Assembly: GCA_023150055.1 (NCBI GenBank) | Contig: JAKLLP010000072.1 | Span: forward strand, 1 to 8,831 | DNA: 8,831 nt | Origin: Gammaproteobacteria bacterium | GTDB lineage: Bacteria > Pseudomonadota > Gammaproteobacteria > Steroidobacterales > GCA-2729495 | Direction: 5' to 3' | Shown: piece after piece, positions 1 through 6,822 of the stretch | Layout: each line of letters starts with the position of its first letter | Position numbering within the stretch: position 1 is the first letter of the stretch | Notes under the pieces: generated by a model | The model's input: the letters and a program-made list of their open reading frames with translations, nothing else | Database searches by the model: none | Told to the model about the DNA's origin: nothing | Made by a program: the position numbers and the translations under genes

Positions 1-1028
1 CCGAGCAGAGTCGTGCCGTGGCGGGACGCGCGCGCACCGGGCAGATCGTCACGACGCTTACGGAGGCCGACTACCAGGCGACCCTTCGCGAGGTCGACGG
101 CATCGTGCGCTCGACGGCGCTGGTCAGCGCGGGGCTGAGGCTCAAGGCCGGCTATAACTCCAAGGTCTCCCCCGTGGTCGGCGTCGAGCCGGACTTTTTC
201 GCGATCAAGCACTGGCCGCTGGCCGAAGGAGACCTCTTCGACGCGGACGAGGTGCGCCGCTCAGCGCGGGTTGCGCTCATCGGCCACACGGTCGCGCGCG
301 ACCTCTGGGGCAGCGAGTCCCCGGTCGGGGAGCGGCTGTTCATCAATCGCGTACCCTTCGAAGTGGTCGGTGTGCTCGCCGAGCGCGGCCAGGGGCTCGA
401 CGTCACCAACGAGGACCTGCAGGTGTACGTGCCGCTCACGACGGCCATGCGACGGCTGCTCAACCTCGACTACTACGGCTCCATGCTGTTCGAGCTGGGC
501 GACCCAGGCGACATGCAGCGGGTGTCGGAGGAAATCGAGGCGCTGCTGCGGGTGTGCCACCGCATCTCGCCCTTCCGCCCGGACGACTTCCGGGTGAGTA
601 ACCAGCGCGAGCTGATCGCCACGCAGATCTCCTCGGCCGACCGGCTCGGTTTTTTCGTCCGGTGGATTGCGCTCTCCGGGCTGCTGGTGGCGGGGCTGGG
701 GGTGCTCGCGATCGCCTGGATCGCGGTGCGCGACCGCACCCGGGAGATCGGCACGCGGCGCGCGCTCGGCGCTACCGCCCCGGACATCTTCTTCCAGTTC
801 GCCTTCGAGGCGATGTTGCTCGCCGCCATCGGCGCCACGCTCGGTATCGGGCTCGGCTGGGCGGCGTCGAGGATCACCGCCGGGCAGGCTGAACTCCCGT
901 TCGTGTTCGAGCGGGTCACCGCGCTCGCCGCGCTCGCCATGGCGCTCGTGCTCAACCTCGCGTTCGCGAGCTGGCCGGCGCTGCGCGCCGCCCGGCTCGA
1001 CCCGATCCAGGCGCTGCAGCACGAGTGA
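1..1028 (+). CDS. MacB/FtsX-type ABC transporter permease, C-terminal part (5' end outside window)
   Basis: This is the inner-membrane permease subunit of a MacB-like ABC exporter, a family that moves lipoproteins, peptides, toxins or small molecules using a separate ATPase. The frame is already open at base 3 and runs through a GTG at 18, so the true start lies to the left. About the first 580 bases encode the periplasmic MacB-PCD-type domain, with the family-typical FFAIKHWPLAEGDLF and VALIGHTVARDLWG stretches. Three hydrophobic segments follow, at roughly 660-735, 795-870 and 910-985. The loop between the first two carries the FtsX signature RTREIGTRRALGAT. The protein ends with the usual ALRAARLDPIQALQHE tail. 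No ATPase or periplasmic adaptor gene is in the window; they are probably upstream. Family assignment is secure; the substrate is unknown. Confidence 0.93.
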   Translation, partial: EQSRAVAGRARTGQIVTTLTEADYQATLREVDGIVRSTALVSAGLRLKAGYNSKVSPVVGVEPDFFAIKHWPLAEGDLFDADEVRRSARVALIGHTVARDLWGSESPVGERLFINRVPFEVVGVLAERGQGLDVTNEDLQVYVPLTTAMRRLLNLDYYGSMLFELGDPGDMQRVSEEIEALLRVCHRISPFRPDDFRVSNQRELIATQISSADRLGFFVRWIALSGLLVAGLGVLAIAWIAVRDRTREIGTRRALGATAPDIFFQFAFEAMLLAAIGATLGIGLGWAASRITAGQAELPFVFERVTALAALAMALVLNLAFASWPALRAARLDPIQALQHE

Positions 1029-1110
1029 TGCCGGCAGTGAAATGGCAATCGGTGAACGTGTGCCAGGCAAGCGGCACCGGGCTCAGGCACACTCTGCGCT
1101 GCGCAAGCCG

Positions 1111-1116
1111 AGGAGG
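1111..1116 (+). promoter_or_regulatory. Ribosome binding site of the FkbM-like gene
   Basis: A perfect AGGAGG lies eight bases before the ATG at 1125 and fixes that start. Confidence 0.8.
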
Positions 1117-1124
1117 TCGATTCG

Positions 1125-1943
1125 ATGCCCATCACGGGATGCTACCCCTACAAGCCCGGGAACGACTGGCTGGCGAGCCATGCGGCAAACGTCACCTCGC
1201 AGTTCGGTGAAGATGGCATCCTGCGGGAGATCTTCGGGCGGCTGCCGGGCGAGCGCGCGCAGCGCTGGTGCGTGGATTTCGGCGCCTGGGACGGCCGACA
1301 CCTCAGCAACAGCTGGAACCTGATCGCGAATCACGGCTGGAATGCCGTCCTCATCGAGGCGGCCGCGGAGCGGTTCGCCGAGCTGCAGGCGACGCACGCC
1401 GGCAACGACAGGGTCACCGCGCTGAACCGACTCGTGCATTTCGAGGGCCCGGACCTGCTCGACGATATCCTGCAGGGCACGCGCGTGCCGCAGGACCCCG
1501 ATCTCCTGGCGATCGATATCGACGGTAACGACTATCACGTCTGGGAGTCGCTGCGCCGGTACGAGCCGAAGATCGTGCTGATCGAGATCAACCCCTCTTT
1601 TCCGAACGAGCTCGCCTTCGTGCAGGCGCGGGACATGGGGGTGTACCAGGGCAGTTCGCTCCTGGCCATGGTGCTCCTCGGCAAGGCCAAGGGCTACGAG
1701 TTGATCTCGACCACGTCGCACAATGCCTTTTTTGCGCGCCGCGACCTCTATCCGCTGTTCGACATCACCGACAACGACATACACCTGATGCACAGCCCCG
1801 GGCCTTACCAGACATGGATCTACCAGCTCTATGACGGCACGGTGCAGATCGCCGGTTGCCAGCAGATGCTCTGGGACGAGGGCAGGCCGATGACGCTGGC
1901 CGACATCCGCGGCCTGCCTCCGGGCGATCGCGTCGAGGGATAG
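1125..1943 (+). CDS. FkbM-like SAM-dependent methyltransferase-fold protein
   Basis: A 272-residue cytoplasmic protein with a Rossmann-type methyltransferase fold of the FkbM/Methyltransf_21 kind. The SAM-binding motif I is VDFGAWDG (residues 50-57), and the acid after strand 2 is in VLIEA (75-79, E78). Further on are LAIDIDGNDYHVW (128-140), which resembles the D-V/I-E/D-G motif of FkbM proteins, and IVLIEINPSF (150-159). The preceding SQFGEDGIL (25-33) is also typical of this group. FkbM enzymes usually O-methylate sugars or polyketides, but this subgroup is often left as hypothetical and I cannot name a substrate. The ATG at 1125 is supported by a perfect AGGAGG at 1111-1116. There is no signal peptide or membrane segment. 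It lies 96 bp after the permease and 114 bp before the oxidoreductase, with no functional link obvious. Confidence 0.85.
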   Translation: MPITGCYPYKPGNDWLASHAANVTSQFGEDGILREIFGRLPGERAQRWCVDFGAWDGRHLSNSWNLIANHGWNAVLIEAAAERFAELQATHAGNDRVTALNRLVHFEGPDLLDDILQGTRVPQDPDLLAIDIDGNDYHVWESLRRYEPKIVLIEINPSFPNELAFVQARDMGVYQGSSLLAMVLLGKAKGYELISTTSHNAFFARRDLYPLFDITDNDIHLMHSPGPYQTWIYQLYDGTVQIAGCQQMLWDEGRPMTLADIRGLPPGDRVEG

Positions 1944-2057
1944 TCACCGGTTCCGGCTGCCGGCGCCGCAGTCACGGCGCCACCTGCCACAGGTCAAGAC
2001 CGGCGCCCCGCCGATGGGCTAGATTGCCGGGCAGTCACCCCGGCGGAGTGCTCCGGC

Positions 2058-3071
2058 ATGCGCATCGACGTCCTTCTCGAACCCGACCAGACCCCGGCTC
2101 AGCTCACCGAACTGGCCGAGCTTTGCGAGCGGTATGGCATCGGCACCCTGTGGCTGCAGAACTACGTCTCCTGGCGCGACCCGTTCATGTCGCTGGTGCC
2201 GGCCGCGCAGGCGACGAAGAGGGTGGGTCTCGGGGTGTGCGTGATCAGCCCCTGGGAAATGCACCCCGTGAAGCTGGCAAGCGCGCTGCTGACGTTGCAG
2301 GAGTACGGCGGCGGGCGTGCGGCGCTGGTGATCGGCGGTGGCGGCGAATGGCCGACGCGCCTGGCATTCGCGACACCGAAGCGGGTGCGCAGCGTGCGCG
2401 AGGCGATCGAGTTGGTGCGCGCCGGGGTGGCGGGCGGCAAGCCGCTCACCTACCAGGGCGAGATGTACAAGGTATACGGCTACAACCCGAAGTTCGGCGC
2501 CGCCGACCCGCCGCTCGTCTACGCCGGCGCGAACCGGCCGCAGATGCTGCGCGCCACGGTGCCGGCGGCCGACGGGGTGATGTACAGCGACATGCCGCGG
2601 CCGCGGATCCGCGCGACGGTGCAGAGCACGCTGGAGGCCCTTGCCGCGAAAGGCCGTTCCGCCGAGGGCTATCGCATCAGCAACATCTGGGCCTGGCACA
2701 TCAAGGCGGACCGGGAGGTGGCACTCACCGAGGCGCGGCGCGAGCTGCTGCTGCGCGGGCTGCTGGAGCGCTGGTATCTGGAGACCTTCCTCAGCAGCGA
2801 GGACTGCGATTTCATCGAGAAGCACAAGGACGCTTTCTACAAGGCCTACCGCAGCAGGAGCGGTGTCATCGAGGGCGTGCCGGCACGGATCGTGGATGCC
2901 TGCCTCGCGAACCTCAGCTTCACGGGCACACCCGACGATATCGAGGCGCACCTCGGCGAACTGCTCGAGTTTCGCGATGCCGGGGTCAACGAGATCTGCT
3001 TCCGGCTGCACGACGATCCGGCCTACGCCATCCGGACGATCGGCGAGCGCATCGTTCCCGCCCTGCGCTGA
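2058..3071 (+). CDS. LLM-class (luciferase-like) flavin-dependent oxidoreductase
   Basis: A 337-residue TIM-barrel oxidoreductase of the bacterial luciferase-like superfamily, which uses reduced FMN or F420 for monooxygenation or hydride transfer. Family features in order: an N-terminal barrel strand followed by ELAELCERYGIGTLWLQ (residues 18-34); KRVGLGVCVISPWEMHPVKLA (54-74); GGRAALVIGGGGEW (85-98), matching the conserved G-x-G-x-G region; the helix KRVRSVREAIELVRAG (108-123); LTYQGEMYKV (130-139); PPLVYAGANRPQMLRATVPAADGVM (151-175). A C-terminal GTPDDIEAHLGELLEFRDAGVNEI segment is also characteristic. Length is normal for the family. The ATG is preceded by GGAG at 2045-2048. The cofactor cannot be decided here, and no F420 biosynthesis gene is nearby. 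It is probably its own transcription unit, given the 114-bp leader. Confidence 0.92.
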   Translation: MRIDVLLEPDQTPAQLTELAELCERYGIGTLWLQNYVSWRDPFMSLVPAAQATKRVGLGVCVISPWEMHPVKLASALLTLQEYGGGRAALVIGGGGEWPTRLAFATPKRVRSVREAIELVRAGVAGGKPLTYQGEMYKVYGYNPKFGAADPPLVYAGANRPQMLRATVPAADGVMYSDMPRPRIRATVQSTLEALAAKGRSAEGYRISNIWAWHIKADREVALTEARRELLLRGLLERWYLETFLSSEDCDFIEKHKDAFYKAYRSRSGVIEGVPARIVDACLANLSFTGTPDDIEAHLGELLEFRDAGVNEICFRLHDDPAYAIRTIGERIVPALR

Positions 3072-3209
3072 GCTGTGGTGCCTGACGACTTCCCGACAAC
3101 CTGCCGGTCTGGGCTTCCGCAAGCAGGTTGACGGCCGGCGACCTCCCGCCGCCAGGGTGGTTCTTTGTGTCAAAGTAGCTCCGAAACTCGACATCAGCCC
3201 GGAGTGCCC

Positions 3210-3971
3210 ATGATCCATCCCACTATTGCCGGCAGGACGAGAGGCCTGGCGCCGTGGCTCTGCGCCACGCTGGCCGCGGCCTGCGGGGCGGGACCGGCCC
3301 CGTCCGCTGACAACGCCGCCGCGGAGCCTTCTCATTACAGCTTCGGCAGGAGCGGAGGCGACGGCACCGGCAAGTTCTACATGGGCCGCGAAATCGCCTG
3401 GGTCATGGGACACCAGGGCGCCGGCTGGCTCGAGCGCGACGAGCGCGTCGCCGAGGAGCGCACCGACCTGCTGCTCGACAACCTGCCGCTCGAACCCGAC
3501 GACGTCGTCGCCGACATCGGCGCCGGTACGGGATATTTCGCATTGCCGATTGCCGAGCGTGTGCCCGAGGGCCGGGTGCTCGCGGTCGATATTCAGCAGG
3601 AGATGCTCGACATCATTCGCGAGCGGGTCGCGCGGCTCGGGGTCGACAACGTCGAGACGGTGCTCGCGACGGAGGAGGATCCGCGCCTGCCGGTCGGCGA
3701 GGCCGACCTGGTGCTGTTCGTGGATGCGTACCACGAGTTCGCTTATCCGCGCGAGGTGATGGAACGGGTCGTTGCGGCGCTGAAACCCGGTGGCCGGGTC
3801 GTGCTCGTCGAGTATCGCGGCGAAGACCCGACCGTGCCGATCCGCGAAACACACAAGATGACCGAGCGGCAGGCGCGCGCCGAGATGAACGCGGTGGGGC
3901 TCGAGTGGGTCGAAACCCGCGGCTTCCTGCCCTGGCAGCACTTCATGATCTTCCGCAAGCCTGCCGGCTGA
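3210..3971 (+). CDS. Class I SAM-dependent methyltransferase with a signal/lipoprotein-like N-terminus
   Basis: A 253-residue protein. From about residue 97 it is a standard class I methyltransferase: VVADIGAGTGYF (99-110, motif I), VLAVDI with acid D127, DLVLFVDAYHEF (166-177) and LKPGGRVVLVEYRGED (191-206). The N-terminus reads as an export signal, with Arg at 9 and 11, a hydrophobic run 13-24, then LAAAC (21-25) as a possible though imperfect lipobox, followed by a low-complexity Ala/Pro/Ser linker. The segment FYMGREIAWVMGHQGAGWLER (56-76) is, from memory, shared by a family of such proteins. The ATG at 3210 has GGAG at 3201-3204. An in-frame TTG at 3165 would add 15 residues but lacks a good ribosome binding site and would bury the signal. 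Substrate unknown. The predicted location is odd because SAM is cytoplasmic. Confidence 0.88.
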   Translation: MIHPTIAGRTRGLAPWLCATLAAACGAGPAPSADNAAAEPSHYSFGRSGGDGTGKFYMGREIAWVMGHQGAGWLERDERVAEERTDLLLDNLPLEPDDVVADIGAGTGYFALPIAERVPEGRVLAVDIQQEMLDIIRERVARLGVDNVETVLATEEDPRLPVGEADLVLFVDAYHEFAYPREVMERVVAALKPGGRVVLVEYRGEDPTVPIRETHKMTERQARAEMNAVGLEWVETRGFLPWQHFMIFRKPAG

Positions 3972-3987
3972 GCGTGACCGGCGGGCT
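3958..3987 (+). terminator. Possible hairpin terminator on the methyltransferase stop codon
   Basis: AGCCTGCCGG (3958-3967) can pair with CCGGCGGGCT (3978-3987), ten base pairs with one G-T pairing and a ten-base loop. The stem overlaps the TGA at 3969-3971. There is no T run after it, so an intrinsic terminator role is only possible. Confidence 0.3.
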
Positions 3988-4059
3988 AGGGGAACGCAGC
4001 GATCCGCCCAGTGTGAACAGGCCCTGGTGCCGTGTCCCGCAAGTACATTGACGGTCTGC

Positions 4060-4191
4060 GATGGGCGAACCGCCCGGAGGCGGGGGTCTCCGCCCAAAGC
4101 GAGTGTTGATGAACGAGGGCGGGAGCGACGGCGGAGACCTCCCGCCGCAAGGGCGGTCACGGGTAGCAAGTTATTTGGATCATCGCCCATC
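4060..4191. repeat. Hairpin-forming intergenic element with 9-bp terminal inverted repeats
   Basis: GATGGGCGA at 4060-4068 is repeated in inverted form as TCGCCCATC at 4183-4191. Inside, ACCGCCC (4069-4075) pairs with GGGCGGT (4151-4157), and GGCGGGGGTCTCCGCC (4079-4094) pairs with GGCGGAGACCTCCCGCC (4130-4146) with a single bulged T. The region could fold into a long stem of about 90 bases. Open frames across it have no recognisable protein features. It may be a small palindromic repeat unit or the decayed end of a mobile element. Confidence 0.6.
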
Positions 4192-4444
4192 TGCGGGTAC
4201 GGCTGGCGAAAACGCCTGGCTGAGCGCTGCGGCCCGGGAGAGCCGGCGCCGGTACGCTCGCGGCAGCACCTCCCTGTGCTGCGCTCGCTCGGGGTCTCGC
4301 CTGGCCGCTCGGCCGTCCCTGCCTCGCGGGCTCGACACGCCCTTTGCAGGCTCTCCCGGGCCTTGCGCCTGGCGGCCCCGCACTCAGCGGCGCGGTTGTC
4401 GGCCGCAATGTGCCCCGCAGATGGGCGAAGAACCAGGTTTTTGC
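4166..4444. mobile_element. MITE-like element of about 280 bp with ~31-bp imperfect terminal inverted repeats
   Basis: The ends are inverted copies. TCGCCCATCTGCGGG (4183-4197) is an exact reverse complement of CCCGCAGATGGGCGA (4414-4428). Similarity continues outward with mismatches to GCAAG at 4166 and TTTGC ending at 4444. A second nested pair lies inside: GGCCCGGGAGAGCC (4231-4244) against GGCTCTCCCGGGCC (4349-4362), with GCTGAG (4219-4224) against CTCAGC (4383-4388). The centre has a small hairpin, GCAGCAC (4263-4269) / GTGCTGC (4276-4282), and a perfect CCGGCGCCGG palindrome (4243-4252). No transposase is encoded, and no target-site duplication could be settled by eye. The left terminus is shared with the element at 4060-4191. 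Confidence 0.5.
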
Positions 4445-4527
4445 GGGCCACCACACTAGCGCGTCGCGGCTGAGCGACCGCCAGTACGGCTCGAGCCGAC
4501 GGATCCGGAGCGCTTACGGTCCCTGGC

Positions 4528-5106
4528 TCATGGACCTGGTGCGCTCTCGGCCAGCAGCGTCTCGATGGCGCCGGTCAGTTCGCCGGCCGCGGGGCTCACC
4601 CCGCTCTCGAAGCGTTGCACGACGGTGCCATCCGGCTTCACCAGGTACTTGTTGAAATTCCATTTCGGCTCGCCGGCCTGCCGGGCGAGTTCCCTGAAGA
4701 CGGGGTTGGCCTGCGGGCCCGTGACGGGTGACTCGGCCAGCATCGTGAACTTCACGCCGTAATTGATGTAGCAGATCTCCGCCGTCTCGGCCTCGTCCTG
4801 CGCCTCCTGGCGGAAGCTGTTCGACGGGAAGCCGATGACGACCAGGCCGCGATCCCGGTATTTTTCGTGCAGCGCCTGCAGTCCGCTGAACTGCGGCGTG
4901 TAGCCGCAGTGACTCGCCGTGTTGACGATGAGCAGGGGCCGCCCCGCATGCGCCTTGCAGATGTTGACGGTCTCGCTGGACCGCAGCCGCGGCAACTCGC
5001 GGTCGAGATAGGCCGGACAGTCGGCGGCCGCCGCCGATCCTGCGGCCATTGCGCAGAGCATAGCGGCCGCTGCTGCGCTCGCGCGTAAACGGGAATTGCT
5101 GCTCAC
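4528..5106 (-). CDS. Exported glutathione peroxidase-family protein (Cys type)
   Basis: A 192-residue thiol peroxidase of the glutathione peroxidase/BtuE family, which reduces hydrogen peroxide or organic hydroperoxides. The N-terminus is a Sec-type signal (hydrophobic, Ala-rich, about residues 8-28), with likely cleavage before ADC, so it should act in the periplasm. The catalytic tetrad is visible: Cys67 in NTASHCGYTPQF, Gln100 in FRQE, and Trp149-Asn150 in KWNF. Cysteine replaces selenocysteine. Cys112 (EICYINYG) sits where the resolving Cys of thioredoxin-dependent relatives lies. The usual FPCNQF is FPSNSF here, so that middle Cys is absent. Cys30 and Cys50 form an N-terminal extension. 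The GTG start at 5106 is chosen because GGAGG (5116-5120) precedes it; the longer frame upstream reads through the neighbouring gene. It follows the MFS gene by 49 bp and is probably cotranscribed. Confidence 0.92.
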   Translation of the reverse strand: MSSNSRLRASAAAAAMLCAMAAGSAAAADCPAYLDRELPRLRSSETVNICKAHAGRPLLIVNTASHCGYTPQFSGLQALHEKYRDRGLVVIGFPSNSFRQEAQDEAETAEICYINYGVKFTMLAESPVTGPQANPVFRELARQAGEPKWNFNKYLVKPDGTVVQRFESGVSPAAGELTGAIETLLAESAPGP

Positions 5107-5115
5107 GGTGGCGTG

Positions 5116-5120
5116 CCTCC
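5116..5120 (-). promoter_or_regulatory. Ribosome binding site deciding the GTG start of the peroxidase
   Basis: GGAGG read on the - strand lies nine bases before a GTG at 5106. The codons after it give a clean signal peptide. Confidence 0.75.
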
Positions 5121-5155
5121 AGGTGAACGGGTCGAGGATACTTCGATACCGCGGG

Positions 5156-6529
5156 TCAGTGCGCCATTTCAGGCAGGGCGGCGGTGCCGCTCCGCGCCTC
5201 CGCCGCGCTGAACCGCGTCGGGCGTCCTTCCGCGGTCCACAGCCACGCCCCGTACGCAAAGACCACGAAGTTGACGGCGCCGACGAACAGCACGGGGCCG
5301 GATATGCGCCAGTGGTCGTAGAGAAAGCCGCCGATGATGCTGGTGCTCAGGATGCCGACCGCACCGCAGAATGCGGCGAGGCCTATCACCGCACCGCGCG
5401 TGTCCACCGGCGTTTCCTGGCCGAGTAGCGCAGTCGCACTGAGGATCACGCTCATCTGGCCGATGCCGACCAGCACGGCCGCGGCGATTCCAGTCGGCGC
5501 AAACGGGTGTTCATGCAGGCCGAGCAGCGTGTAGCCGGCAGCGGCGAGCCCCAGCGAGACGACGAGGCAGGCGAGGCGATGCCAGCGGTCGAGCAGCAGC
5601 CCGCAGACCGGCGCCCAGAGCAGCGAGGAGCCCTGGATGATGCCGAAGATCATGCCAGCGCGCGCGATGGACTCCTCGGCGCTCATGCCCTCGTTGCGGC
5701 CGGCCTGCTGCAGCCATAGCGAGATGAAGGTGGCGACCAGCGTGAGATCGGCCCGGGAGATGAAAGCACCGGCGTAGCACAGGACGAGGCGGCGGTTACG
5801 CGCGGCCTCGGCCATGCCGACGCGCACCGTGGTGCCGAGCCGTACGCGCTCGCGGCGTCGTCCGGGCGTGCCGCCACGCAGACCGAGCTGCATGATGATT
5901 CCCGTCACCAGGGCGAGGCCGGCCACGCCGAGAAGGAGCATGCGGGCGGCCTCGGTGCTGGTGTACCCGGCCGTGGTGGCCAGCGTGGGCAACTGGGAGA
6001 AGGCGACAGCTGCGATGGCCACGCCGAGGCCGTTGAGGAGTCCGCCCGTCCCGGCGAGCTTGCCCCGCGAGGATTCGTCCGGGTAGTCCGCGGCGAGTAC
6101 CGCAAAAATGACGCCCGCCATCGCCACGCCGACCGCGTAGATGAAGCGGTAAACGAACAGCTCCGCGCTGCTCGTGGCAAATGGGAACAGCGCGTACCCG
6201 ACCGCCATGATGACGAAACCGAGCGCGAACAAGGTGCGGCGACCGACCCGGTCGGACAACGCACCGATGTAGCCGACCAGCAGCAACCCGACGATTTCCT
6301 GCATGGTCAGCAGCGCACCGGTCAACCGGCCCGCTTCCCCGGCAGGGATGCCAAGCACCTCGCTCAGGACGTAGGGCTGGGCGAAGCTCAGAAAACTGAA
6401 CAGGGCGATGGCGACGAACGACTGGTAGAGGTAGGTGTAGGCGTTGAGGCGGCTGGTCCCTGGCGAGAATCGGAGAAAGCCGATACGAGCCCCGGGGCTG
6501 GGGAGAGACGGGTCGGATGACTGGGCCAA
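5156..6529 (-). CDS. Major facilitator superfamily transporter
   Basis: A 457-residue inner-membrane secondary transporter. Eleven to twelve hydrophobic helices can be counted, starting at YTYLYQSFVAIALFSFLSF and ending at VLFVGAVNFVVFAYGAWLW. The MFS motif A is GYIGALSDRVGRRTLFALG in the loop after helix 2. A basic cytoplasmic loop, GGTPGRRRERVR, separates the two six-helix halves, and GLLLDRWHR marks the equivalent loop in the second half. Substrate is unknown; efflux or uptake of a small molecule are both possible. The TTG at 6529 is preferred because AGGAG (ctcct at 6537-6541 on the + strand) lies seven bases upstream. An ATG at 6646 in the same frame has no ribosome binding site and adds a 39-residue tail without membrane or domain features. 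It appears to be first in an operon with the peroxidase. Confidence 0.92.
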   Translation of the reverse strand: MAQSSDPSLPSPGARIGFLRFSPGTSRLNAYTYLYQSFVAIALFSFLSFAQPYVLSEVLGIPAGEAGRLTGALLTMQEIVGLLLVGYIGALSDRVGRRTLFALGFVIMAVGYALFPFATSSAELFVYRFIYAVGVAMAGVIFAVLAADYPDESSRGKLAGTGGLLNGLGVAIAAVAFSQLPTLATTAGYTSTEAARMLLLGVAGLALVTGIIMQLGLRGGTPGRRRERVRLGTTVRVGMAEAARNRRLVLCYAGAFISRADLTLVATFISLWLQQAGRNEGMSAEESIARAGMIFGIIQGSSLLWAPVCGLLLDRWHRLACLVVSLGLAAAGYTLLGLHEHPFAPTGIAAAVLVGIGQMSVILSATALLGQETPVDTRGAVIGLAAFCGAVGILSTSIIGGFLYDHWRISGPVLFVGAVNFVVFAYGAWLWTAEGRPTRFSAAEARSGTAALPEMAH

Positions 6530-6536
6530 GGCGGTG

Positions 6537-6541
6537 CTCCT
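6537..6541 (-). promoter_or_regulatory. Ribosome binding site supporting a TTG start for the MFS gene
   Basis: AGGAG on the - strand sits seven bases before TTG at 6529. No ATG or GTG lies near it in that frame. Confidence 0.55.
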
Positions 6542-6560
6542 GCTGCTGGCGTACGGCGGT

Positions 6561-6597
6561 GTTCTCTTCAAATCCGGAAATCCGGCCGGAGTTCTCT
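6561..6597. promoter_or_regulatory. Possible operator: palindromes between direct repeats in the divergent intergenic region
   Basis: GTTCTCT occurs at 6561-6567 and again at 6591-6597, exactly 30 bases apart. Between them lie TCCGGA (6573-6578) and a perfect ten-base palindrome, TCCGGCCGGA (6581-6590). The position, just upstream of the MFS operon, fits a regulator site. GC-rich palindromes arise easily by chance in this genome, so this is tentative. Confidence 0.25.
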
Positions 6598-6751
6598 GTC
6601 GGCGCGTCAGCGCACCACGTCCGGCTATTCGCTGGGCCGGGGGCATGTGGATTCAGCGCCGGCGCGCAGCCCGTTCCCGCCGCGCCGAATTACCGCGACG
6701 CAGTGCAGACCCCACCGGTCCCGCACCGCCGAGTCCCTGCGGCTGCGACCA

Positions 6752-6787
6752 CGGTCCTTGGGACCGGGGCATCACGGCGGTTAGAGT
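6752..6787 (+). promoter_or_regulatory. Candidate promoter with overlapping dyad for the GNAT/ATP-grasp pair
   Basis: TTGGGA (6758-6763) and TAGAGT (6782-6787), 18 bases apart, each match four of six sigma-70 consensus bases. They sit 36 bases before the ATG at 6823. A dyad, CGGTCC-TTG-GGACCG (6752-6766), covers the -35 element and could be a repressor site. This is a by-eye prediction. Confidence 0.3.
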
Positions 6788-6822
6788 CCGATCTGCTTCG
6801 TCGCGGATTGACCTGGGTTCGT

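Noticed and set aside
3097..3130. CAACCTG / CAGGTTG inverted repeat after the oxidoreductase as a terminator
   Set aside because: Only seven base pairs with a 20-base loop and no T run.
4060..4444. CRISPR array or integron attC site in the repeat region
   Set aside because: The repeats are inverted and unevenly spaced, with no regular spacers, and there is no integrase or Cas gene nearby.
2019..4454. An 811-codon open frame on the - strand across the oxidoreductase and methyltransferase
   Set aside because: It is Arg/His/Pro-rich, has no domain motifs, and lies antisense to two well-supported genes; a high-GC shadow.
4027..4473. Overlapping + and - strand open frames in the intergenic repeat region
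   Set aside because: They encode low-complexity Arg/Ala/Pro-rich sequence and follow the inverted repeats; no ribosome binding site or domain.
6530..6646. N-terminal extension of the MFS protein to an ATG at 6646
   Set aside because: No ribosome binding site, and the extra 39 residues look like translated intergenic sequence; TTG at 6529 has AGGAG.
6517..6822. N-terminal extension of the GNAT gene from an ATG at 6517
   Set aside because: It would overlap the MFS start, shows no conserved features, and lies outside the GNAT fold.
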